This document shows, piece after piece, positions 42,084-50,248 of a stretch of DNA of 64,000 bases; the stretch's first letter is position 1, and every line of letters begins with the position of its first letter. The stretch comes from Opitutia bacterium (GTDB lineage Bacteria > Verrucomicrobiota > Verrucomicrobiia > Opitutales > Opitutaceae), in NCBI GenBank assembly GCA_016217545.1, contig JACRHT010000017.1, positions 1,178,001-1,242,000 on the forward strand, given 5' to 3'. Both the position numbers and the translations under genes were made by a program. Below the pieces are notes generated by a model that saw only the letters and a list, made by a program, of their open reading frames with translations, was not told where the DNA came from and did not search any database.

Positions 42084-42884
42084 TCACCGTGCGCCGAAAA
42101 ATTCCCAGCAGAGCACGGCCGCTGCCGCGGACACGTTGAGCGACTCGACCGTTTCGGCGCCGGGGATTTTCACGAGTCGATCGCACGCCGCCGCGACGCC
42201 CGGCGCGATGCCTTTTTCCTCGTTGCCGAGCACGATGGCCGGCGGACGCGGCAAGCCGCGGTCGCGCACTTCGCGCGGCGACAGTTGCGTGCCGCGCAAG
42301 CTCGTGCCGATGAGGTAGTGGCTGCGCTTCAACGTCGCGCAAAAATCCGCCAGCGACGGCACGCGATAGAACTCCACGAACTCCATGCCGCCCTCGGCCA
42401 CGCGATACGCCGCCTCGCTCGGGACCGCCTGGCCGGGTGCATCGGGAATCACGATCGCGCGCACGCCGAAATACGCCGCGCTGCGCACGATCGCGCCGAG
42501 ATTGTTGGCGTTGCTCACGCGATCGAGGAGCAAGAGCGGCGTCTTCGCCTTCGCCCACGCGGTGAGCACATCGGGCGTCACGCGCCGCAACGGCCGCGCC
42601 GCGATCACCGCGACGATGCCGCCATGATGCACGGTGCCGGCGACCTTCTCGAGTTCCTCGGGCGGCACCTGGCGGTAGACGCGCTTGTTCTGCGCGAGGT
42701 AGGAGCACATCTCGCCCGCGCGCTTGCCCGTCTGGGCATCGAAGAACAACCGCAACACGTCGGCCGGGTGTTGCGCGAACAGCGCGGACACGGCCTGCCA
42801 GCCGCAGACGTTGAGTTCGGTGGGTTTCGCAGGAGCGGAATGTGGCGCGCGCACGACGCAGCGCACCGCGCCGCCGCCCGCCAT
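42084..42884 (-). CDS. SpoU/TrmH-family RNA 2'-O-methyltransferase (RlmB-like)
   Basis: This is a 266-residue SPOUT methylase. Motif 1 is VSNANNLGAIVRSAAYFG, motif 2 IVLGNEEKGI, and motif 3 ESLNVSAAAAVLCWEFF, forming the knotted SAM site. An N-terminal substrate-binding domain (about 20-100, ELNVCGWQAVSALFAQHP) is of the RlmB/TrmH group. The target is probably a guanosine or other residue of 23S rRNA or a tRNA; the exact site cannot be read. It converges on kynB. Confidence 0.88.
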   Translation of the reverse strand: MAGGGAVRCVVRAPHSAPAKPTELNVCGWQAVSALFAQHPADVLRLFFDAQTGKRAGEMCSYLAQNKRVYRQVPPEELEKVAGTVHHGGIVAVIAARPLRRVTPDVLTAWAKAKTPLLLLDRVSNANNLGAIVRSAAYFGVRAIVIPDAPGQAVPSEAAYRVAEGGMEFVEFYRVPSLADFCATLKRSHYLIGTSLRGTQLSPREVRDRGLPRPPAIVLGNEEKGIAPGVAAACDRLVKIPGAETVESLNVSAAAAVLCWEFFGAR

Positions 42885-42979
42885 GCAAGCCCGGAGACCG
42901 GCGCCCGAGCGGCTACGCAGGACCGCGTATACCCAAACCGGCCGCGCTGCCCTAGGATTCGCGCGGATCCCGATCCCAC

Positions 42980-43537
42980 ATGCACAACACCCTCTCCGAT
43001 TGGATGAGCTGGGAAAGCGGCGTCGACCTCGTCGCCTGCACCGCCCCCACGCTCGCGCAACCCAACGTCATCGTTCACGTCGCCCGCCTCGTCCACACGC
43101 CCCGGGGCAGCGCCGCTGCGGGCATGGTTTTTTTCCAACCCGACCCGACCACCGCGCCCACCGTGATGGGCTTCGTCTCCACCGACGTGCAAGTCGGCGC
43201 CTATTTCGGCCCGAAAATTTTCGCCGGCACGCCATTCGAAGCCGCGCCGGTGCTCGCCGCCGAGATCGCGATCGACGTCACCGCCGACTCCGTCGGCGCC
43301 TTGGTGCGCGTCGGCGGCCACGAACTCCGCACGCGCCTCGCGCAACTTTCCGCGCCCACGCTCGTGCACCGCGCCCCCGCGCCGATGACGCCGTTCTGGC
43401 AACAAGGCGTCGAACGCGCCGCCGCGTCCGCGCAACTCTGGGTCGACGGCCGTGAGGTGCCGCTGTTCATCCCGCCCGGCGGCATCACCGGCGGTCCGGC
43501 CGCCGTCTCCGCGCCGTGCGGCCTCTACGCGCGCTGA
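42980..43537 (+). CDS. Conserved-looking cytoplasmic protein, unknown
   Basis: This is a 185-residue protein without signal peptide or membrane segment. It begins HNTLSDWMSWESGVDLVAC and has several beta strands (VMGFVSTDVQVGAYFGPKIF) and a Pro/Gly-rich end. I recognise no domain. It is the first gene of a plus-strand run of seven unrecognised genes with short spacers. Confidence 0.5.
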   Translation: MHNTLSDWMSWESGVDLVACTAPTLAQPNVIVHVARLVHTPRGSAAAGMVFFQPDPTTAPTVMGFVSTDVQVGAYFGPKIFAGTPFEAAPVLAAEIAIDVTADSVGALVRVGGHELRTRLAQLSAPTLVHRAPAPMTPFWQQGVERAAASAQLWVDGREVPLFIPPGGITGGPAAVSAPCGLYAR

Positions 43538-43553
43538 CCGCGCCGTTCCCTCC

Positions 43554-43904
43554 ATGAGCGAACCCCTCTGGCAACCGCGCAGCGATCGCGCTGCGCGGCT
43601 TCTCGGCTTAGGCTTCTTCGTCGGCGGCGCCGGCCTGCTGTGGATGCAGGCGAGATCCATCGCCTCCGCCGTCGCCGAGGAGCGCGCCGTCACGTATTTC
43701 CACGCCGCCATCGCGCTCGGCATCCTCGGCCTCGCGCTCGGCACATTCTGGATGCTGCGCGGGCTCGCCGGCTACACCGCCGTCCGCGCCCTGCAGCAAA
43801 ATCGCCGCGCGCTGCGCTGGGCCGGCGTCGCGGCCGCCGTCGTTCTCGGCGCCGTTTTTCTCGCGCTCCACTCCTGGCTCCAAGCCCACGGCTACACCGA
43901 CTGA
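43554..43904 (+). CDS. Small three-helix membrane protein, unknown
   Basis: This is a 116-residue protein with three membrane helices (about 13-33, 46-66 and 85-106). The loops carry Arg clusters (LQQNRRALRW), placing them in the cytoplasm. No family is recognised. ATG at 43554 lies 16 nt after the previous stop, so it probably shares its transcript. Confidence 0.55.
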   Translation: MSEPLWQPRSDRAARLLGLGFFVGGAGLLWMQARSIASAVAEERAVTYFHAAIALGILGLALGTFWMLRGLAGYTAVRALQQNRRALRWAGVAAAVVLGAVFLALHSWLQAHGYTD

Positions 43905-43932
43905 TCCACACACCCCTTTCCTTCCCTCGCCC

Positions 43933-44577
43933 ATGAAACTCCGCCTCCTCGCCCTCTTCGCCATCCTCCTTGCCGCCGCCGCTCGCCTCGTCGCTGAAGA
44001 CACTCCCGCCACTCCGGCCGCCACCCCATCGCCGGCCGCCGCGTTCAAGCTCTTCGGTCCGCAATCGCGTCTCGTCTACAAACTCAGCACCGGCGGCACG
44101 CTGCTCGTCGCCTTCGATCCGTCGTCCACTCCGGACGGCCCGATCAAGTTCCGCTACGTCTTTTCCGATCTCGGCCCCGTCGGTCTCATCACGATGTCGA
44201 AGGACGCCGTCGCCTCCGCCACCGCGCTGCACAACTACTTCGAAGCGGGCGAGCACACGCTCACCGACAAGACTTCCGTCTGGGTTTCGCAAAAAGTCTT
44301 CGCCGACGCCAAAGCCGGCCAACCCGTCGAGCTCGACCTCGGCCAAGACGGCAAAATCACCTTCAAGCTCGACCCCGAAGGCGCCGGCGTGATGCCGCTC
44401 TCCATCGACTACGGCTGCATCCCCGACAGTAACGACACCATCGGCGGCATCAACACGATCCTGCTCAAGTCGGCCGACGGCGAGAAATTCATCCGCCTCT
44501 TCGACAACGAAAAGATGCCGCTGATCGTCGACATGGACACCGGCAGCTTCCGCGTCCGCCTCTCGCTGCACCTCTGA
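43933..44577 (+). CDS. Exported protein, unknown
   Basis: This is a 214-residue protein with a signal peptide (MKLRLLALFAILLAAAARL) and a Thr/Pro/Ala linker. The mature part is beta-rich (SRLVYKLSTGGTLLVAFDP, then VWVSQKVFADAKAGQPVELD). It has a single mid-late Cys and no recognised catalytic motif. It sits 12 nt before the long helical exported protein. Confidence 0.55.
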   Translation: MKLRLLALFAILLAAAARLVAEDTPATPAATPSPAAAFKLFGPQSRLVYKLSTGGTLLVAFDPSSTPDGPIKFRYVFSDLGPVGLITMSKDAVASATALHNYFEAGEHTLTDKTSVWVSQKVFADAKAGQPVELDLGQDGKITFKLDPEGAGVMPLSIDYGCIPDSNDTIGGINTILLKSADGEKFIRLFDNEKMPLIVDMDTGSFRVRLSLHL

Positions 44578-44589
44578 TTCGAGCGTCCG

Positions 44590-47490
44590 ATGCATCGTCT
44601 CCTGGCCGCGACCATCGCTTCTTCATTCTGGCTCGCCGTGGTCGCCCACGCCGACGAGCCGCCGGCGGAGCTGCACTTCAGCGGCGAACCCATCGGCTCC
44701 GAGTATCCGCTCGCCCACGGCATCGCCGCCGACGCCGCCGATCTCCTCGCTGCCGACAAATCGCTGCGCCCGCCCGACGCCGAAGCCTCCGCGCTGCAAA
44801 AGGGCCAACTCGTCCGCGCCTACGCCGAGGCGGCCCGCACCGAGGACTCGACCGACGCCAATCTCCGCGCGCAATCGCAGGCTCGTCGCGCGCTCATCCT
44901 CGCGCGCCTCAGCGCGGTGAACTTCGCCGCCGAACTCGCCAACGAAGCGCTCGCCAACGCCACCGTGCGCGGCGAAGTCGCCCTCGCCCGCGCCTGGATG
45001 CTCTGGCACACCGGCGATCTCGCCGGCGCCGACCGCGAGGCCGCCCGCGCCACCGGCGCGCCCGCGTGGGCGCTCGCCGAGTGGAAAGCGCACCGCGCGA
45101 AATTCGCGCCCGCCCTCGCGAAGTTCCAAGCCGCGAAGGAACCCGACGATCCCTACTCCACCGACTTCCTCGCTTACGCCGAACTCGCCGCCACCGCCCG
45201 CGCCTACCCTCTCGCCGACGGCCTGTATTTCCGCGCGGTCAACAACCTCCAGCAGCAGTTCAGCGCCGAGAAAAATTTCCCGCCCGCCAATCTCCAGCGC
45301 GCGCGCCGCGGTTTCCGCGACCTCGTCCGCGCCCTCCTCGGCGACGCCGCGCGCGAGCCCGGCGCCGCGCGCCTCGCCGCCCTCCTCGTCGCCACCGCGC
45401 GCGAAGTCTGTGCCACGCCCGCCGCGCGCGCCGATTGGGAAAACTATTTCTCGCTCCTCGCCGACGTCCGCGCGCACCAGCCGACCTTCGACTTCGCCCA
45501 CTACGATCTCCACGGCGACCTCGCGCGCGCCGAGAAGGAAGCCGGCCTCGATCTCGCCTGGCGCGAGAAACTCCAGCCGCTCCTCGCCGACCCGCGCCTG
45601 CGTTTCGCCTCGCGCGTCCATCAAGCTCTCGCGCGCCTAGAAGCCCACGCTGGCGCCGCGCTGCTGAACGAGCCGCTCGACGCGACCTTCTCCCCTGCGC
45701 AACTCGCCACGCTCCAAGCCTACGCCGATCTCGTCGCCGCCGAGGACGCCGTCCTCGCCCAGCTCCACCGAGCGCTTCCCGCCGGCCGCGACGCCGTGCC
45801 TCGCGACCGCGACTACGTTGTCGCCGTCGCCAAGCTCCGCTTCCGCCGCGCGCTCCTCGCGAACGACTTCGCCGCCGCCCGCGAGCAGCTGGCGAAGCTT
45901 GAGCAGTTCCCCGACACCGCCCCCGCGATCTCGCTCGACGCCTACCGCGCGCGCATCGTCGCGCTCGAACGCGGACCGTTTCTCACCGCCTACGCGCAGA
46001 TCCTCCGCTACCCGCCGACCGACGTCCCCGAGAAACACCTCGAAGCCGCCCTCGCCGCCAGCGATGACATCGACGATCAGCTCACCGAGCGCCACGGCGA
46101 AGCCTACCTCTTCGATCCTGATCTCCCCGCCGACAGCATCGCGCTCGTGCAGCGCCTCTGCCACCTCCGCATCGTGACCGCGTTGAGCACCGGCCACGTG
46201 CTCTCTGCCGAGCGCGCCCTTGCGGACCTCCAACTCTGGTGCGACCCCAAGAAACACCCCGCCTTCGCGCCGTTGCCCGATCTCATCGCCGCCGTCACCG
46301 ACGCGCCCGCGCAGGAAGAAAAACTCACCGCCGACGAGCAGCGCATCTGGACCTCCCTCAAATCCGGCCGCGCCGATCCCTCGTTTCCCGTTCTGCTCCG
46401 CGCCGCCATCGCGACCGACGATCTCCGCTGGTCGCCGCATTTGCTCCTGCCGCTCGCGCACTGGCGCCTCGGCCAGAACGACCTCGCCCTCGCCGCCATC
46501 GCGCGCACGAAGGAGCTCGTCCGCCACAATCGCGCCACGCTCACCACCCTCGACGCGCTCGTCGCCAACAACGACCCTGCGACCTTCGTCCGCCGCCACC
46601 TCACCGAGCTGAAAAACACTCCCGCGCCCGAGCGCCGCGCCAAAGCCGCCGCCGTGCGCAAGGACCTCGACTCGCTCCTCCGCAATCTCGCGACCTACCA
46701 CTGCGGCGGCCAGCGCCTCGAATTGAAGAAGCTCCCGCCCGACGCCGTGCGCGCCTACGCCTTCATCGTCGCCGGCTACATCCAGTGCCGCCTCGTCGAG
46801 ATCCGCCTGCGCGACGCCGTGGATCTGCTCGGCACGCTCGAAACGCTGAAAGTCCCCGAGGCCATCGCCCTCGCGCAACCGGCCGTCGAAGGCTTCGCCT
46901 TCACCCACGATCTGCCCGACGAGCCCACGCGCGCCGCCTGGCGCCGCCTGCTCGAACCCGGCTCGATTTCCACCGCCGAACTCAGAACCGCCCTCGAGCA
47001 ATTCAAGCCCGCCTTCGAAGCCGGCTCGGTCACCGCCGGCATGGGCGCCGTCCTCGCCCCCTACCGCGGCCGCAATTACCAGCAGGCCCGCTCCAACCTC
47101 GCCATGTTGCAGCGCCTCTACGGCCGCGTCCGCGCCGTGTCCGCGCAACTCGGCCAGCTCAGCCGCCTGCTTAATGCGACCGACGAGCCGCCCGCCCTCG
47201 ATTTCAACGAAAGCATCGACTCCCTCCTCGAGCGCCGCCGCAACCTCCACCAGATCTCCGTCAACTACAAGGACGCCAACTTCGACGCCCTCGCCGAGGC
47301 CTACAACAGCGGCTACTCCAGCCCGCAACTCCGCCACCTCGAAGCGCTCTGCCGCGACGTCGATGCCGTCACCGCGCAGATCGAAGCCGCCGAAGCCCGC
47401 CAACGCGCCGAGCGCAACCAAGTCCGCCAGCACCAGGACGCCGTCAGCCAAGACGTCTATGCCGCGCTCCGCCGCCTCATGGCGCTCTGA
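44590..47490 (+). CDS. Large exported alpha-helical repeat protein, unknown
   Basis: This is a 966-residue protein with a signal peptide (about 1-21). The rest is Ala/Leu/Arg-rich helices, many with TPR-like spacing (for example ARRALILARLSAVNFAAELA and DLAGADREAARATGAPAWAL). A long C-terminal helix ends in a charged coiled coil (AAEARQRAERNQVRQHQDAV). It is probably a periplasmic scaffold. No known family is recognised, and composition bias limits comparison. It is followed by a second protein of the same style. Confidence 0.6.
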   Translation: MHRLLAATIASSFWLAVVAHADEPPAELHFSGEPIGSEYPLAHGIAADAADLLAADKSLRPPDAEASALQKGQLVRAYAEAARTEDSTDANLRAQSQARRALILARLSAVNFAAELANEALANATVRGEVALARAWMLWHTGDLAGADREAARATGAPAWALAEWKAHRAKFAPALAKFQAAKEPDDPYSTDFLAYAELAATARAYPLADGLYFRAVNNLQQQFSAEKNFPPANLQRARRGFRDLVRALLGDAAREPGAARLAALLVATAREVCATPAARADWENYFSLLADVRAHQPTFDFAHYDLHGDLARAEKEAGLDLAWREKLQPLLADPRLRFASRVHQALARLEAHAGAALLNEPLDATFSPAQLATLQAYADLVAAEDAVLAQLHRALPAGRDAVPRDRDYVVAVAKLRFRRALLANDFAAAREQLAKLEQFPDTAPAISLDAYRARIVALERGPFLTAYAQILRYPPTDVPEKHLEAALAASDDIDDQLTERHGEAYLFDPDLPADSIALVQRLCHLRIVTALSTGHVLSAERALADLQLWCDPKKHPAFAPLPDLIAAVTDAPAQEEKLTADEQRIWTSLKSGRADPSFPVLLRAAIATDDLRWSPHLLLPLAHWRLGQNDLALAAIARTKELVRHNRATLTTLDALVANNDPATFVRRHLTELKNTPAPERRAKAAAVRKDLDSLLRNLATYHCGGQRLELKKLPPDAVRAYAFIVAGYIQCRLVEIRLRDAVDLLGTLETLKVPEAIALAQPAVEGFAFTHDLPDEPTRAAWRRLLEPGSISTAELRTALEQFKPAFEAGSVTAGMGAVLAPYRGRNYQQARSNLAMLQRLYGRVRAVSAQLGQLSRLLNATDEPPALDFNESIDSLLERRRNLHQISVNYKDANFDALAEAYNSGYSSPQLRHLEALCRDVDAVTAQIEAAEARQRAERNQVRQHQDAVSQDVYAALRRLMAL

Positions 47491-47500
47491 GTCCTTGAAG

Positions 47501-47520
47501 GGACGACCTCCGTGTCGTCC
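47501..47520. repeat. Short palindrome between two helical-protein genes
   Basis: GGACGAC and GTCGTCC enclose a 6-nt loop (CTCCGT). No T-tract follows. It lies 10 nt after one stop codon and 33 nt before the next start, and may be a short REP-like unit. Confidence 0.55.
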
Positions 47521-47553
47521 GCCCACACCGCCCCCCTCCCGCACTTCCCCTTC

Positions 47554-48972
47554 ATGCGCCTCCTCGTCCTCACGCTCCTCGTCTCGTTCGCTCTCGCCGC
47601 CCGCGCCGCGCTTCCGCTACCCGATACACCGACGGTCACCGACCTCGACGAATTTCAACTCAGCTGCCAGAGCCAGCAGGCCACCATCGGTCTGATGGAG
47701 AGCACCGGCCAAAAGGAAAAAGCCGCCGAGCTCCGCGCCCGCCTCTGGGAAAGTTACGACGCCGAACTCTTCGCGCGCCGCTGCCAGCTCGCCGACCTCA
47801 GCCTCGCCGCGCTCAATCCCTTCATCGCCCCCGAAGACCGCAAAGCCGCCGCCGATTCCCTCGGTGCCACCGTCGCGCAGATCGCGCGACTCTCCACGTT
47901 CCACTCGCCCGACGCCGGCGAACGCGCCCGCCACCTCGAGCTCGCCGGCCAGCGCCCCACCGACGCCCAACGCGAACGCGCCGACACGCACGCCACGCTC
48001 AAAAAAATCCGCGAGCAACTCGCCCGCGAAACCCTCGCCCACCCCGAAGTCGCGAATCTCCTCCGCGATCTCGTCGCCCAACTCACCCGCACCGCCGCCG
48101 CCAAACAGCCCCTCGGTGAGATCCTCACCCAAGTCCGCGCGCTCCCGTCCTCCGGCGACGCCTACCAGAATCTCACGCAAAAATTCGCCGAGCTCGACGT
48201 GATCGAAGCGCTCTTCCACCGCACCGGCGAATCGCTCGCCCTCGAAGCCACGCTCACCGCTCTCATCGCCGCCGATCCCGCCAACGCCACGTTCTGGCTC
48301 GCCCGCGCGCGCGCCCGCGCCCAGCTCGGCTGGCGCGCCGGCGCCACGCTCGACCTCACCGTCGCCGTCAACATCCAGCGCGACGTGCCCGGCGCCGACG
48401 CGCTCACCAAACGCCTCAAGGAAACACCCGTCTCCGTCGCCGCCGTTTGCCAGGAGTGGGTCGACTCCGACACCGCCACCGAAGTCATGCGCCAGCACCG
48501 CATGGCGCAGATGGGCGACTTGCCCATCACCGAGCTCGCCCCCGCCCTCGAACGCACCGCCCGCGCCGCCGTCCGCAACCGCGCCCGCCGTCTCTACGCC
48601 ACGAGCTTCATGAACAAACCCGAGCTGCGCGCCCGCGCCCTCCCGCTGATCGCCGAGGGCAACCCCGTGCCGCCGCTCCTCTTCCCGTTCGTCGGCCCCG
48701 AGCTCGGTCAGCAATACGAAGCCGAACTCGCCGCCGCCGGCAACGACCGCGCCAAACACTTCGCCGTCCATCAGCGCTACGCCGGCATTTTAGGCGTCAC
48801 CGAAGGTTTCTGGCACAAACAGATCTCGCTCCTCCTCGTCCTCCGCGAAAACACCGCCGCGCTCGCCGCCACCGACATTGCCGGCGCGATGTTCGCCGAA
48901 GCCGAGTGGGTCAAGGAAGCCCGCGCCAAAGCCGACCCCGTCAAGCCGCTCCCCGAGGCCGAGAAAAAATAA
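47554..48972 (+). CDS. Exported helical protein, unknown
   Basis: This is a 472-residue protein with a signal peptide (MRLLVLTLLVSFALAARA). It is mostly Ala-rich helices, with a TPR-like hint (LTALIAADPANATFWLARAR, then RAQLGWRAGATLDLT). It resembles the preceding 966-residue protein in composition but not by visible alignment. ATG at 47554 is selected for the signal peptide; an ATG 42 nt earlier is the alternative. Confidence 0.58.
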   Translation: MRLLVLTLLVSFALAARAALPLPDTPTVTDLDEFQLSCQSQQATIGLMESTGQKEKAAELRARLWESYDAELFARRCQLADLSLAALNPFIAPEDRKAAADSLGATVAQIARLSTFHSPDAGERARHLELAGQRPTDAQRERADTHATLKKIREQLARETLAHPEVANLLRDLVAQLTRTAAAKQPLGEILTQVRALPSSGDAYQNLTQKFAELDVIEALFHRTGESLALEATLTALIAADPANATFWLARARARAQLGWRAGATLDLTVAVNIQRDVPGADALTKRLKETPVSVAAVCQEWVDSDTATEVMRQHRMAQMGDLPITELAPALERTARAAVRNRARRLYATSFMNKPELRARALPLIAEGNPVPPLLFPFVGPELGQQYEAELAAAGNDRAKHFAVHQRYAGILGVTEGFWHKQISLLLVLRENTAALAATDIAGAMFAEAEWVKEARAKADPVKPLPEAEKK

Positions 48973-48979
48973 CCCGCCT

Positions 48980-49063
48980 CAGTCCCCCGTCCTCCGTTTT
49001 CAGTCCTCCGTCCTCCGCTGTCCTGCCTTCCGCGTTCCGCCTTCGATCTTCCGCACTCTCCAC
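48980..49063. repeat. Twelve consecutive 7-mers (degenerate period-7 array)
   Basis: The run reads CAGTCCC, CCGTCCT, CCGTTTT, CAGTCCT, CCGTCCT, CCGCTGT, CCTGCCT, TCCGCGT, TCCGCCT, TCGATCT, TCCGCAC, TCTCCAC. It fills the spacer between two genes and ends 7 nt before the ATG at 49071. Confidence 0.8.
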
Positions 49064-49070
49064 CGCCGCG

Positions 49071-49823
49071 ATGCTCCGCACTCCGTTTCAAATCGTCCTC
49101 GGCACGCACGACGCCACGCCCGTGCCCGCCGCGGCGCGCGCCCACGGCTTCACGCATCGTTTCGCCGTCGTGCAATCCACGCACGCGCCGGCCGTGACCG
49201 ACATGGTCGTCGACTCCCGCGTCGTGCTCGCCCTCGTCCGCGCGGTCGACACGCATTTCGCGACGTCTGCCTCGCTCTTCTGGGACCGCCCCGGCCGTCG
49301 CCGCCAGCGCGTCGACCTCACCGCTCTCGAAGCCCACTACCGCGACACCGCACCCGAACTCCACGATCCGATCACCGCCGCCGAATGGCGCAGCGGAAAT
49401 CGCCTCGTCGCCCTCCTGCACACGGAGACTTGGTGCAACGTCGGCGGCCCGATGCCGTATCACGACTCTCTCACTTACTCGCTCTATAGCGCCACGGACC
49501 TCGGTGCTCCGCTCCTCGCCGCCCTCCGCTCCGCCAGCCACGAGCCCACCGCGGTGATCCGCACCGTTTCGTCCGACTTGCCGCCCGCGCGCACCCGCGC
49601 GCAACAACTCGCCGACACCGGCTTCATCGCCGCCCTCGCGTGCGTCGCGCTCACCGGTTTGCTCGCCGCGGGCGCCGCCGGGCTCGAAGTCTCTCCGCGC
49701 ATCGATCCTTGGCGCGATTTCGCCGCCGAGTGGCTCGCCGGCCCGCTCGCCCTCGCGCTCGTCTACGTCGCCAGCTACCTGATCGCGCGGCGCGGACGTC
49801 ACCCGTTCACGCGCGCCCGATGA
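49071..49823 (+). CDS. Protein with two C-terminal membrane helices, unknown
   Basis: This is a 250-residue protein. The first 180 residues are soluble with no signal peptide (starting LRTPFQIVLGTHDATPVPA). Two membrane helices follow (about 185-205 and 225-243), ending in RRGRHPFTRAR. No family is recognised. The stop overlaps the start of the Imm31-like gene (ATGA), so the two are made together. This invites a toxin/immunity or effector/partner reading, but no toxin motif is visible. Confidence 0.55.
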   Translation: MLRTPFQIVLGTHDATPVPAAARAHGFTHRFAVVQSTHAPAVTDMVVDSRVVLALVRAVDTHFATSASLFWDRPGRRRQRVDLTALEAHYRDTAPELHDPITAAEWRSGNRLVALLHTETWCNVGGPMPYHDSLTYSLYSATDLGAPLLAALRSASHEPTAVIRTVSSDLPPARTRAQQLADTGFIAALACVALTGLLAAGAAGLEVSPRIDPWRDFAAEWLAGPLALALVYVASYLIARRGRHPFTRAR

Positions 49824-50098
49824 ACCCTTTTGCCTTCTACCAAGAGGTGCGTCTCGCCCGCCCGCAGCCGCACAACGCCCACCTCGCCGGCCGCACCGGC
49901 GTCATCCTCGGCATCGGCCGCGAACCCGGACAACCCGTCTGCTACGGCCTCACGATCGAAGGCGAAGACCAGATCGTCACCTGCGAGGAATCCGAACTCG
50001 AAGCCACCGGCCGCCAGTTCCGCCGCGAGGATTTCTACGACGACCGCCGGAAGTTCCGCGTCCGCGTCGACCGCGACGGCCGCGGACACCTCGCCTGA
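49820..50098 (+). CDS. Imm31-like immunity-family protein
   Basis: This is a 92-residue protein. The order FYQEVRLARPQP, then LAGRTGVILGIG, then CEESELEATGRQ and EDFYDD matches from memory the immunity protein 31 pattern (FYE-V start, G-x-x-G-x-V strand, acidic E-x-x-L-x-x-T-G, F-Y-D end). Imm31 proteins protect against polymorphic toxins, though solitary copies exist. It overlaps the membrane protein gene upstream. No toxin with a recognised nuclease or deaminase tip is next to it. Confidence 0.55.
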   Translation: MNPFAFYQEVRLARPQPHNAHLAGRTGVILGIGREPGQPVCYGLTIEGEDQIVTCEESELEATGRQFRREDFYDDRRKFRVRVDRDGRGHLA

Positions 50099-50248
50099 TT
50101 GATCGCGCGCCGATTCTCGGCGGCGGGCGTTTCCACTCCTCGGCTCGGTGAGGAGAGAATTTTCCGCGTCGTGGCATGATTGGTTCCCGGTTTCGCGCAT
50201 TAGGGGGAGCGCCTCAGCCAATTCCGGCCAACGCGCGATTACCCCGCC

